Assembly (NCBI GenBank): GCA_009774395.1
Contig: VSNQ01000009.1
Coordinates: 21,170 to 65,196 of the forward strand
Direction of reading: 5' to 3'
DNA length: 44,027 nt
DNA from: Lachnospiraceae bacterium
Lineage (GTDB): Bacteria; Bacillota; Clostridia; Lachnospirales; Lachnospiraceae
Positions 15,347-23,046 of the stretch are shown in pieces. Both the position numbers and the translations under genes were made by a program. The notes under the pieces are model-generated. The model did not search any database. It was not told the DNA's origin and saw only the letters and a list, made by a program, of their open reading frames with translations. Each line of letters starts with the position of its first letter. Within the stretch, counting starts at the first letter, position 1.

Positions 15347-17125
15347 TTAACCAATCAAACACTCTTTCCCATAAAAAGCAAATCCATACTTGCGTATCTG
15401 TTCCGGCTCAAATCCTTCCGCAGTCAACACAGTTTCATACTGCTTTTTTTCTATTTGAGAAAGCGCATTTGCTACGGTTTCCTCTAAATTTTTTTCCCGT
15501 CTAGGCTTGTGCACTTTAAATTCAATAATATATGCACAGTCCTGTTTCCGATCAAACGGCGTTATCATAATATCATAACGCCCGAACCCGCTTTCCCGAT
15601 TCGATGTAATCCGAAATCTGCCCTCAAGTTCAACAATCAGCCCCAGCACAAACCCATGATAAAAACGCTCCGGCGCATCATCATCAGATACACCATTCGC
15701 TATATCAAAACTAGAAAAACTATGCAGCGCAACTTTATTGATAAACTCATTCATAGCTTCAACATCATTGAGCAGCAGTGCCTTGATAAAACGATTATAC
15801 GATACTTCCGCCGCTTCCCGAAACCATCCTTTCACCATATTTTCAAACATATTAATGACTTCCATATTTGTAAGGGCAAGCGTATACATTGCTTTCTTTC
15901 GTATGCCGATATACTCCAATTTCTCTACTTTAAGATAACCCGTTGCAAGCAGCAGACTCCAAACTGCATTTGCGCTGCCCTTCAAATTATGAAATACAAT
16001 CTGTTCATCCAGTTCTGTTTGAAAACAATTTCCTTGCAAAAGAGATTCCATTGTCTGCTTCACATCAGCATTGCCGCGCTGCACCAATGTACTTACAAGC
16101 TCATTTCCACTCGTATTTGCCCAATAAGCCCTATATTCACCCTTTTTGCTGATAAAAGATGCAATCGACCACGGGTTATAAATATCTGTATATCGTCCAA
16201 ACGAAAAGCCGTTATACCACTGTTTTACCCCTTCCTTCTCACTGCCAAGACCTGCACGTTCCAATGCCGCAAATACTTCCTCCTGCGTAAATCCAAATGC
16301 ATCCGCATACGCACCAGAAGTTGTCGTAATCACATCCAAATTATTTAAATCCGAAAAAATACTTTCCTTAGAAACTCTTGTAATCCCTGTAATAATCCCT
16401 CGAAATAAACAACCATTTGTCTTAAAAGTATGATTAAAAAAATTACGGAAAAAATCAACCGTTTCATCCCATGTTCCTGCCAGCCATGCCTCCTGGATTG
16501 GCGTATCATATTCATCTAAGATCACAATTACATCTTTGTGATAATATCTTTTCAAAAAGCCGCAAAGACGATTCACTGCTGTATAAGCTACTGCATCCTC
16601 CATATCCTTATTGACTTCTGCAAAAGCGCTCCTGTCATTATCGTCAAATACTTCTGATTTTATAATATCTTTAAACGTTCCATATAAATCGGCAATAACT
16701 ATTTTTACTACCATTTTCATTTCATCAATCTTCCCTGTCTTAATAGGTGCAAAACTTAAAAATACCACTGGAAACATTCCTTGCAGATGTCTGTACTTAT
16801 AAACTTCTATGGAAGTATCTTGTCCGGAAACATCTTGCCGAAAAATATCTTGTATTGAATCCTCCTGCTTAGAAACTTTTTCCTCCCAAATCGAAAGCCC
16901 TTCAAATAAATCTCCTCTGCCCGCATACCGATTGGAAAAAAAACATGCAAGCATACTCATATTTAAGGTTTTTCCAAACCTGCGTGGTCGTGTAATCAGC
17001 GTTACTTCCGAACCATACTCCCACCACTCTCTGATAAAATCTGTCTTATCTACATAAAACTTATGTTCTTCCCGTAATTTATCAAATCGCTGCACACCAA
17101 GATTCACTACTAATCTGCTTTCCAT
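15347..17125 (-). CDS. AAA-family ATPase with PD-(D/E)XK nuclease-like domain (DUF1703)
   Basis: A 592-residue protein. The N-terminal AAA part (about 1-300) has the family opening FYVDKTDFI, a P-loop variant RPRRFGKTLNMSML (about 43-56) and Walker B VIVILDEYDTPIQ (about 206-218). The C-terminal PD-(D/E)XK fold has D in RYDIMI and EFK in AYIIEFKVHKPRR (about 537-549), with the family tail IRKYGFAFYGKEC. A short insert (about 88-106) is rich in repeated Q-D-S/T units. The family is common and variable in number in gut Bacteroidota and Clostridia. Its role is unknown; mobile-element or defence functions are only guessed. It has its own terminator; a tail of a second copy lies at 10581. Confidence 0.92.
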   Translation of the reverse strand: MESRLVVNLGVQRFDKLREEHKFYVDKTDFIREWWEYGSEVTLITRPRRFGKTLNMSMLACFFSNRYAGRGDLFEGLSIWEEKVSKQEDSIQDIFRQDVSGQDTSIEVYKYRHLQGMFPVVFLSFAPIKTGKIDEMKMVVKIVIADLYGTFKDIIKSEVFDDNDRSAFAEVNKDMEDAVAYTAVNRLCGFLKRYYHKDVIVILDEYDTPIQEAWLAGTWDETVDFFRNFFNHTFKTNGCLFRGIITGITRVSKESIFSDLNNLDVITTTSGAYADAFGFTQEEVFAALERAGLGSEKEGVKQWYNGFSFGRYTDIYNPWSIASFISKKGEYRAYWANTSGNELVSTLVQRGNADVKQTMESLLQGNCFQTELDEQIVFHNLKGSANAVWSLLLATGYLKVEKLEYIGIRKKAMYTLALTNMEVINMFENMVKGWFREAAEVSYNRFIKALLLNDVEAMNEFINKVALHSFSSFDIANGVSDDDAPERFYHGFVLGLIVELEGRFRITSNRESGFGRYDIMITPFDRKQDCAYIIEFKVHKPRREKNLEETVANALSQIEKKQYETVLTAEGFEPEQIRKYGFAFYGKECLIG

Positions 17126-17237
17126 ATCTCAAAACCCTTCCTGAAAAATATTGTAGATAATGTTTATCCGTATAATACCTCCAAAAATTTAAAAGTTTCC
17201 CCAGTATTTATTCTTAGTTTCTGTTATACCATTTTCT

Positions 17238-17624
17238 TTATTTTTCCATCATAACACAGCAAATGCCTTTTTCTTTCAGAGCAGCTTCCATATCAAATGG
17301 TGTTGCTAACTTGGCTGTTCGAAACCCCTTATAGAACGTTATCTTTGTTTTTCCAGACTTTTTCTTAACTTTTACAATTAAATCATAAGATAATTTATAT
17401 TTCAATTCCCATGCACTATAATGCAGTTCCACTCTATCAATTTCATCATAAGGAATCGCATATGGTATTCCTGTATTTAATACCATGCAATTATTTTCAA
17501 AGAAAAAAGCTCCTGCATTTGATTTATTTTTATACTTGCTCCGTGTAACAATCACAGCAACAGAAATAGCAATTACAAAAATCATCATCACAATAGTAAA
17601 CATCATACTAACAAACATATACAT
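17238..17624 (-). CDS. Small membrane protein of unknown function
   Basis: A 128-residue protein with one N-terminal membrane helix (about 4-26), a basic stop-transfer stretch (RSKYKNKS) and a cytoplasmic or exposed region of alternating strands (IPYAIPYDEIDRVELHY, KYKLSYDLIVKVKKKSG). This looks like a PH-like or YcxB-type fold, a structural guess. ATG follows AAAGGATAGG. It starts 27 bp after the stop codon of the adenylyltransferase gene and may be co-transcribed with it. No specific family is recognised. Confidence 0.75.
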   Translation of the reverse strand: MYMFVSMMFTIVMMIFVIAISVAVIVTRSKYKNKSNAGAFFFENNCMVLNTGIPYAIPYDEIDRVELHYSAWELKYKLSYDLIVKVKKKSGKTKITFYKGFRTAKLATPFDMEAALKEKGICCVMMEK

Positions 17625-17651
17625 ATCATCCTATCCTTTCCTACTACTCTC

Positions 17652-18521
17652 CTAAATATTCTTTGCGTCCTTCGGCAATTTCTGCACCTGTTCAAGAAAT
17701 CCCCTAGCCGCTTTCCCTTCCGCAGCATTATAGGGATATCCCAGCCTGCTTCCCACATACACTGCTGTCTGCTCAAACAAATCACACATATGCAGTACCG
17801 CCGTCCAGGCTTCCGCAATATTTCCACCAAAATATGTATTTAAGTACCCTTGATACTCGTCTGGCTCCAGCCACCTATACAAGTACTTTGCAGACTTTCC
17901 AACACTAACCTGAAAATCTGTCTTGATACCAACTTTCCACGAGAGCATCTTTTCTAACTGCTTGCGAACTACAAAATTAGTCATATCCTGCACATAAGGC
18001 ATCTCCTCGCGCCACAATCCCTTGGCGATATTGTTGCTGCACCACCAAAATTCATTGGTACACGCCCAAAACTGCGCTTCGGTAGGTTTTTTTACATAAT
18101 AATCCCTATCTGTTGCATCTGGCATTGCTGGTAGAATATCTTCTTTATCCAGTAAAATCCGGCAAAGCTTATCATCATAAATATGCTCTTTGGCAAATGA
18201 AATTGTCTGTATAGTAAGATCCATTCGGACACCGTCTTCAAACTGCATCAGCCAGCCATAATGATTTTTCTTATCATTTGGATAATCTGGGCTTTCATCA
18301 GGATACTGCATATACAAAATCTTGCCGAACTTATGTATCCATTCCTTATCTTCAATAAATGACTTGGTTTCCCGCACCACATACACAATATCATAGTCCT
18401 GAAAAATATCTTTCGGAACATTCGGATTGGTGCGTGAACCATTCATATATACTGCTGCAACCCTGTCGTCTGCCTTTGCAATATTCATAATCAATTCATA
18501 CATTTTTTCTTCACTGCGCAT
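17652..18521 (-). CDS. ANT(6)-like aminoglycoside 6-adenylyltransferase (AadE family)
   Basis: A 289-residue nucleotidyltransferase. The active-site region is near the N-terminus: GSRTNP (about 27-32) followed by QDYDIVYVV (about 40-48, the D-x-D metal ligands). Family landmarks EWIHKFGKILYMQYP and VRMDLTI (about 94-100) follow. Characterised relatives adenylylate streptomycin. This one sits among housekeeping genes with no mobile-element genes nearby, so it may be an intrinsic chromosomal homologue and resistance cannot be assumed. The start is the ATG six bases inside a longer TTG frame, because GGGAGG is correctly placed and relatives begin MRSE. The small membrane protein gene follows 27 bp downstream. 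Confidence 0.9.
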   Translation of the reverse strand: MRSEEKMYELIMNIAKADDRVAAVYMNGSRTNPNVPKDIFQDYDIVYVVRETKSFIEDKEWIHKFGKILYMQYPDESPDYPNDKKNHYGWLMQFEDGVRMDLTIQTISFAKEHIYDDKLCRILLDKEDILPAMPDATDRDYYVKKPTEAQFWACTNEFWWCSNNIAKGLWREEMPYVQDMTNFVVRKQLEKMLSWKVGIKTDFQVSVGKSAKYLYRWLEPDEYQGYLNTYFGGNIAEAWTAVLHMCDLFEQTAVYVGSRLGYPYNAAEGKAARGFLEQVQKLPKDAKNI

Positions 18522-18548
18522 AAGCAACCTCCCATATTTTATCCATTA

Positions 18549-18669
18549 CCGTAACAGTTCAGCCTTTGACCTCCTGATATAATATATGCATCAAACCATA
18601 CGAAAATCGCTTCGTGATGTCATAGCCATATGCCATGGCTTGATGCATCTCAACCACTGTGTGTTTTAC
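18549..18669. repeat. Diverged relative of the 136-bp hairpin element
   Basis: It starts GTAACAGTTCAG, like the 136-bp family. It has a central hairpin TGCATCAAACCAT/ATGGCTTGATGCA in place of the GTATCCAGCC stem, but keeps AAATCGCTTCGTGATG in the loop and CAACCACT beyond it. The stem sequence has changed on both sides while pairing is kept. It ends where the GGGGCTGTCGCA element begins. Confidence 0.6.
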
Positions 18670-18764
18670 GGGGCTGTCGCAATAAGTTTTAAATATGCAA
18701 GATATAGTGCAAAACACAATGCAGTACTATAACTTGTATCTGTTTTCCTAAATGCGACAGCCCC
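18670..18764. repeat. GGGGCTGTCGCA-ended element (copy 3)
   Basis: A 95-bp element with perfect 12-bp inverted ends GGGGCTGTCGCA/TGCGACAGCCCC. Internal pairing is GCAAGATATAGT with ACTATAACTTGT. It directly abuts a different repeat on each side. Confidence 0.88.
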
Positions 18765-18930
18765 TAGAGCGTGTTTGAAAATTGCTTTCTGGCAGATGTG
18801 CGTCACAATTTGTGGGAGATTTGTGCCAAATGAAGGGCGCATAGCGGGCTATGTAACCTGAATTTGGCGCAAATATCACGCAAAGTGGGGCGTGCATATG
18901 TCAGGAATGAATTTTCAAACACGCTCTAGG
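18763..18930. repeat. CCTAGAGCG-ended inverted-repeat element
   Basis: A 168-bp element with perfect 20-bp terminal inverted repeats that begin CCTAGAGCGTGTTTGAAAAT. The central part has GGGCGCATAGCGGGCTATGT, a small hairpin also seen in the element at 37590. CTAG at both tips may be a target duplication. There is no coding capacity. It probably moves in trans (MITE-like); this is inference. Confidence 0.88.
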
Positions 18931-19023
18931 CTAGACTGTAACCAATTACCACATTTTCGCTCGAACTACTATTACCAAATTGTTTGCTGACATTATCGTA
19001 CCATAAACCCTTGCACAATTCCA

Positions 19024-19701
19024 TTAAAAATTGTCAAATGTTTTGATTGCATTTTCAATTGCTTTTTTTATCACATTGCTAGAATTTGTAGCCCCGCTTA
19101 TTGCATCTACATCAATTTTCTGCTCTGATAATACTATATCAATTATATTCTCTGCTCGTTTACCTCGCTCGTTCCTGTGTTCCAAAAGATTAAGGGAAAC
19201 GATCTTACCCTCTATAATTTCAACTTCTACTTTAGCATAGATATAACCCACATCGCACGTCCCTATATAGACTCCATCTTCCACATTTTCTAAGTCAACC
19301 TCTTGTATTTCTATATTTGCGATATTCATTTGATAATGATTAAAATCTACAATATATGCCGCAAAATGTCCCATAATACCGACTGCCATAAGAATTGTCC
19401 ATATCCTATGCCACATTATTTTTTTCTTTCTATCTTTTATTATATGGCAGAAACAAATTAGCGAAATCATCAACACAGTATTCGTAATTCCTGAAATTAC
19501 TACCAACAAACTGCGATTTTTTAATAGGCGAACAACACAAAAAATATGTACACAACACAAGACAATTAGCAATGCGCTAATCGGTTTATGCATTTTCATC
19601 AGTATTTTATCAATCTTTTTTATATGCAGTTTTGCGGTTACTGCTTTTGTTGATAATAGACAAAAGCAAACAACACATAAAATCCCAGAAATAATTCCCA
19701 T
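19024..19701 (-). CDS. Membrane FMN-binding-domain protein
   Basis: A 225-residue protein. Four hydrophobic helices lie at about 1-20, 40-60, 65-88 and 98-120, with histidines H38, H52, H98 and H112 positioned as possible heme ligands (ferric-reductase-like). A C-terminal FMN_bind domain (about 140-225) ends in DAISGATNSSNVIKKAI. T205 in SGAT is the predicted attachment residue for covalent FMN (ApbE-type flavinylation, known for this motif). This suggests trans-membrane electron transfer. AAAGGTGG precedes ATG. Upstream on the same strand are a broken flavodoxin-like gene and a TetR gene, so it was probably part of a three-gene redox locus. Confidence 0.85.
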   Translation of the reverse strand: MGIISGILCVVCFCLLSTKAVTAKLHIKKIDKILMKMHKPISALLIVLCCVHIFCVVRLLKNRSLLVVISGITNTVLMISLICFCHIIKDRKKKIMWHRIWTILMAVGIMGHFAAYIVDFNHYQMNIANIEIQEVDLENVEDGVYIGTCDVGYIYAKVEVEIIEGKIVSLNLLEHRNERGKRAENIIDIVLSEQKIDVDAISGATNSSNVIKKAIENAIKTFDNF

Positions 19702-19772
19702 CTGAATACCACCTTTTAGAATTAATTGTACATGGATGAACTGTTACGTTTTATAACTATGCTGATTCCCGT

Positions 19773-19977
19773 TTATTTCTCAAATATCCGTTCTATTTTC
19801 CATTTCATATATTGGGGAAATATCGTTTTATTTCTTCCTGACCATACACAACTACCACCATATTTCATCCCTGCTGTTTGAAAAACTTCCCGCATACTTT
19901 TTATTGCGCCTGTGCTTTGTCCAAAAAGTATCGAAAAAGGTGCCGGTGTATTACATGCAGTAAAAAGAATATATCTT
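19773..19977 (-). pseudogene. 3' fragment of a flavodoxin-fold (FMN/quinone reductase-like) gene
   Basis: The minus strand keeps 67 codons ending in a stop, reading RYILFTACNTPAPFSIL, then STGAIKSMREVFQTAGMKYG, then FPQYMKWKIERIFEK. The FTxCNTPxPF strand-loop and the ST-GAIKSxxEV helix are typical of the C-terminal half of flavodoxin-like NAD(P)H/quinone reductases. There is no start, and the frame meets a stop at the border of an AGGAACTGTC-family repeat remnant (19978-20018). The gene was therefore truncated at its 5' side, with the repeat at the breakpoint. The original order was probably TetR, flavodoxin-like, FMN-binding. Confidence 0.8.
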
Positions 19978-20018
19978 TATACGATGTCAAATTAACAAGC
20001 TATTTTTTGACAATTCCT
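19978..20018 (-). repeat. AGGAACTGTC-family remnant (copy 4, one end only)
   Basis: It reads, on the minus strand, AGGAATTGTC, AAAAAATAGC, TTGTTAATTTGA and CATCGTAT, matching the left end of the 4076 copy for about 40 bp. The rest of the element is missing. It forms the broken 5' edge of the flavodoxin-like pseudogene. Confidence 0.7.
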
Positions 20019-20043
20019 AAGCAATCGTTTCCCTTTCCCCATT

Positions 20044-20679
20044 TTATCTTTTAACAATTACAGAATAATAAAGTAATTCAAAGCCATATAAAAGAAATTC
20101 CATCTTGCTTTTTTTCATAGATTGCTCGATATACGCTTCCTTATTTGCTGCTATTTGGATTAGACCAGCCAGCATTCCCCAAAAAGAAAATATGGTTGGC
20201 ATAATTTCCATATCGGAGCGAAAATCTCCTTTATTGATTCCATCTTTCAAAAAATCTGACAATAAATCATTCATTTGTTCCCCAATAATAAAGGTTTCTT
20301 TTTCTTCTGGCAAAAAATTGGTTGTTTCAAAATCTATCTGAATCGTTTCCAGCACCATTTTAAAGTAAAAAGGGTATTCTTCTTGATATTTTACCAAAGC
20401 ATAGCAAATTTTTTGGTAGCGTTCTTTTGTATCATTGCTTTGTTCTAAAGCGGATGCGATAGCATCATATAATTTCTGCATACTTTCCAACACTAATATT
20501 CCAACAAGTTCCTGCTTATTTTTAAAGTATACATACAAGGAAGCTTTGCTATAGCCAGATACTTTCGCAATATCATTCATGGATGTATTTTCTATCCCAT
20601 TTTTCATAAATAACTGCTCCGCAGCCTTTGAAATATTTTTTCTATGCATACTTTGCAGTTCTTTCTTTCTTCTTGCCAT
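20044..20679 (-). CDS. TetR-family transcriptional regulator
   Basis: A 211-residue regulator. The N-terminal helix-turn-helix domain (about 8-55) reads NISKAAEQLFMKNGIEN, then MNDIAKVSGYSKASLYVYFKNKQEL. The C-terminal ligand-binding domain (about 70-211) is helical with no recognisable specificity. ATG follows AAGGAGGGA. A perfect 13-bp palindrome 22 bp upstream is a likely auto-operator. It precedes a flavodoxin-like pseudogene and the FMN-binding protein and probably controlled them; this is inferred from position and common TetR-redox gene pairs. Confidence 0.92.
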   Translation of the reverse strand: MARRKKELQSMHRKNISKAAEQLFMKNGIENTSMNDIAKVSGYSKASLYVYFKNKQELVGILVLESMQKLYDAIASALEQSNDTKERYQKICYALVKYQEEYPFYFKMVLETIQIDFETTNFLPEEKETFIIGEQMNDLLSDFLKDGINKGDFRSDMEIMPTIFSFWGMLAGLIQIAANKEAYIEQSMKKSKMEFLLYGFELLYYSVIVKR

Positions 20680-20701
20680 ACTGTCCCTCCTTACAAAAAT
20701 T

Positions 20702-20714
20702 AAACCAGTGGTTT
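20702..20714 (-). promoter_or_regulatory. Predicted TetR-family operator
   Basis: The odd-length perfect palindrome AAACCA-G-TGGTTT lies 22 bp upstream of the TetR start codon, close to a TATAAAA box on the minus strand. This is the expected place for autoregulation. Confidence 0.6.
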
Positions 20715-20984
20715 TATAATTAGCAAAAAAATATTTTATACCTTTTTACTGACTAAATTTCTGAAAGTCCCTGTGTTTCATTAAAACTTTCTCTTATTAT
20801 ATGTAATCACTGGCTGTCTGTGTATCGCAAAGGAAATCCCCCATATCTTGTACAATCAAAGTTTTATGCGCAGCCCCTTTATCCTTATATTAACTGCAAT
20901 ACCGTTTGCTATACGCTACGATACTTTCATAAATCTGCGTAAAAAACTCCACAAAGGAATTAATATTCCAGAAAGACTTTTATT
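20715..20984. other. Intergenic stretch upstream of the TetR gene
   Basis: It holds the TetR upstream region. Short reading frames exist on both strands, but none has a ribosome-binding site or recognisable domain. I see no gene here. Confidence 0.4.
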
Positions 20985-21052
20985 ACAAAAAGATGCGGAT
21001 TATCATATAAAAAAGCTGCTCCAAAAAGCTTTCATCCTCCTCTATATCCGCA
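20985..21052 (-). terminator. Terminator hairpin of the EAL gene
   Basis: On the minus strand the stem ATGCGGAT/ATCCGCAT encloses a second stem AAGCT/AGCTT and is followed by CTTTTTGTAAT. It begins 6 bp after the EAL stop codon. Confidence 0.7.
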
Positions 21053-21057
21053 TTTCG

Positions 21058-22956
21058 TTATCCATTTTTTACTTTCAAAAATTCAATAAATGCTCGTGCC
21101 TCAATTGGTTTCGAAAAATAATATCCCTGCACATAATCAATGCCAAGCTGTTCCAGCGCTGCAAGCTGTTCTGCGGTTTCCACGCCCTCTGATACCACAT
21201 GCAAATGCATATCATGAATCATGTTCATTGCCGCTTTTAGAACAAACTGTGCTTTCTTATTCTCAAAATAAGCCTGTGTCATATCACGGTCAAACTTCAC
21301 AATCTTTACCGGCATATCTACAATATAATTCAGATTCGATTGCCCGTTTCCAAAATCATCCAGCGAAAACGATACCCCATAATCGATCAAAGTATTCATA
21401 TTTTTTAACAATGTCTTTTTGCGTACGATTGACGCCGACTCCGTAATTTCCAGATTGACCAGCTTTGGGTCAATCTGATACTTGTCCATAATACCAATAT
21501 AGGTTTCCGCCAGCGTCTTGCTCTCGCATTGCACCACTGATAAATTTACTTCAAGATATGCAATACCATACTGCTCAATATCGTGCTCTTTAATAAACTG
21601 ACAAGTTTTTTCAAACACATGTTCCCCAATCTTTGAAATCATTCCGGTTTCTTCTGCCACCGGAATAAACAACCCCGGCGGAATAATCGATCCATCTGTA
21701 TTCCGGATACGGACAAGCGCTTCCGCAGATACAAATTTTTTCTCAGCCGTGGCATAAATCGGTTGAAAAAACACCTCCACGCGATCCTCTTCCATTGCCA
21801 CAAGGATCGTGCGCAGCATCTCCTCCCGCGCACGCTTTTTCGCTGCATTTGCCTCATCTACAACAAGAACACGGTTTTCCGGTGAATCCATACAGTGTAT
21901 TCGGAAATATTTCAACATCCCCAGCATTTCCGCAGCATCCTTTGCCACTTTTCCTGACGGAACCTTGACATAATAGGGCTGTAGAGAAATATTAGGACGA
22001 TTTTTATCAAATTCCAGCCAACTGCCCTGAAACCGTTCATCAATAATACGAAATGCCCTCTCCAATGCTTCACGCGATTCTAACACCAATGTAAACTCTT
22101 TATCATCTGTCTTAAAAATCCTTGCCTCTGGTATACGCCGCATAAAAGCCGCAATCTCTAACATTGCTGCCTCCACTTGGTCTGTTGGTACACTTCTCGT
22201 ATGTGAATCCTCAAAGGTCACCAGCATTCCACTAAGTTCTGCACCCTCGCGGTATTTCTGTTTCAAATATTCCGCAAATGCAAAACTATTAAAAAAACCT
22301 GTTCTACGGTCAATATTTGCATCAGGATTTTCCAATTCAAAAAACAGAATCACCATTCCCATTGCACTGGCAAAACCAACTAGCAGAAGCTGGCTATTAA
22401 GAAACTGTATTAACGCCGCTGCCATCCATATGCTCATCCATAGACGAATTGCTCTGCGCCGCTTCGGGTTCATCAGCTTCCCATGTCGGAACACAATAAA
22501 AACCGTGCCTAAAATCATAGATAAGGCACCAATATACGTTGCGCTGCACGCTGCCCCATATGTATAAACCGTTCTACCCTCACGGAACAATTCTACTGGC
22601 AGCACCATTACGAGCAGACAATATGCTCCAACTACCCAGCCACATTTTCGTATTAATTTATTAACCTTCGTTAAATTATGTGTATCTGCACTTGCATAAT
22701 TTATTGCCATATATCCATTTAAAATCAAGGATGCGAGATATGCCTTGCATTCTATTTTCACTGCCCGCATCGGAAATAGTTCCTGTTTCGCAATTAACGC
22801 AATCGAAATAATATCCAATATCAGACAAATAATTGTAATATAAAGTGCTTTCCCAAAAAGCTGTTCGGTATACAGCCCCATTGTTTCATGACGTTTATAA
22901 AAATACAGCAGCAAAAACATAATAATTAAACCGCTGATTTGCATTTGAATATTCAT
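21058..22956 (-). CDS. Membrane c-di-GMP phosphodiesterase (degenerate GGDEF-EAL)
   Basis: A 632-residue protein. The N-terminus holds about six to eight hydrophobic helices (about 5-220). A diverged GGDEF domain follows (about 225-360; RTGFFNSFAFAEYL, but KTDDKEF instead of GGDEF), so it has no cyclase activity. A C-terminal EAL domain (about 395-632) has SAEALVRI, EVNLSVVQ, NLEITES, LDDFGNG, VKFDR and VSEGVET, the catalytic set, so phosphodiesterase activity is expected. The ATG chosen has AGGAGAAAGGA before it; an upstream in-frame alternative does not. It lies 90 bp downstream of an alarmone synthetase gene and may share its transcript. Confidence 0.92.
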   Translation of the reverse strand: MNIQMQISGLIIMFLLLYFYKRHETMGLYTEQLFGKALYITIICLILDIISIALIAKQELFPMRAVKIECKAYLASLILNGYMAINYASADTHNLTKVNKLIRKCGWVVGAYCLLVMVLPVELFREGRTVYTYGAACSATYIGALSMILGTVFIVFRHGKLMNPKRRRAIRLWMSIWMAAALIQFLNSQLLLVGFASAMGMVILFFELENPDANIDRRTGFFNSFAFAEYLKQKYREGAELSGMLVTFEDSHTRSVPTDQVEAAMLEIAAFMRRIPEARIFKTDDKEFTLVLESREALERAFRIIDERFQGSWLEFDKNRPNISLQPYYVKVPSGKVAKDAAEMLGMLKYFRIHCMDSPENRVLVVDEANAAKKRAREEMLRTILVAMEEDRVEVFFQPIYATAEKKFVSAEALVRIRNTDGSIIPPGLFIPVAEETGMISKIGEHVFEKTCQFIKEHDIEQYGIAYLEVNLSVVQCESKTLAETYIGIMDKYQIDPKLVNLEITESASIVRKKTLLKNMNTLIDYGVSFSLDDFGNGQSNLNYIVDMPVKIVKFDRDMTQAYFENKKAQFVLKAAMNMIHDMHLHVVSEGVETAEQLAALEQLGIDYVQGYYFSKPIEARAFIEFLKVKNG

Positions 22957-23046
22957 TGTTTTTGGTTCCTTTCTCCTATGGCACTGCAATAATACTAGCA
23001 CTATCGGCTCTTTTTTGCAATCCTTGAAAGGCAGTCTTTTGAATTT

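Noticed and set aside
15347..17125. Novel multi-gene anti-phage system around the AAA/PD-(D/E)XK gene
   Set aside because: The gene stands alone with its own terminator; neighbours are helD and an adenylyltransferase pair. A defence island is not supported.
17652..18521. Acquired streptomycin-resistance cassette
   Set aside because: The protein is of the ANT(6) type, but no transposase, integrase or plasmid gene is near, and the flanking repeats are non-coding families found all over the window.
20848..21192. Plus-strand frame of 114 codons downstream of the EAL gene
   Set aside because: It overlaps the 3' end of the EAL gene and its terminator on the other strand, has no ribosome-binding site and no recognisable domain.
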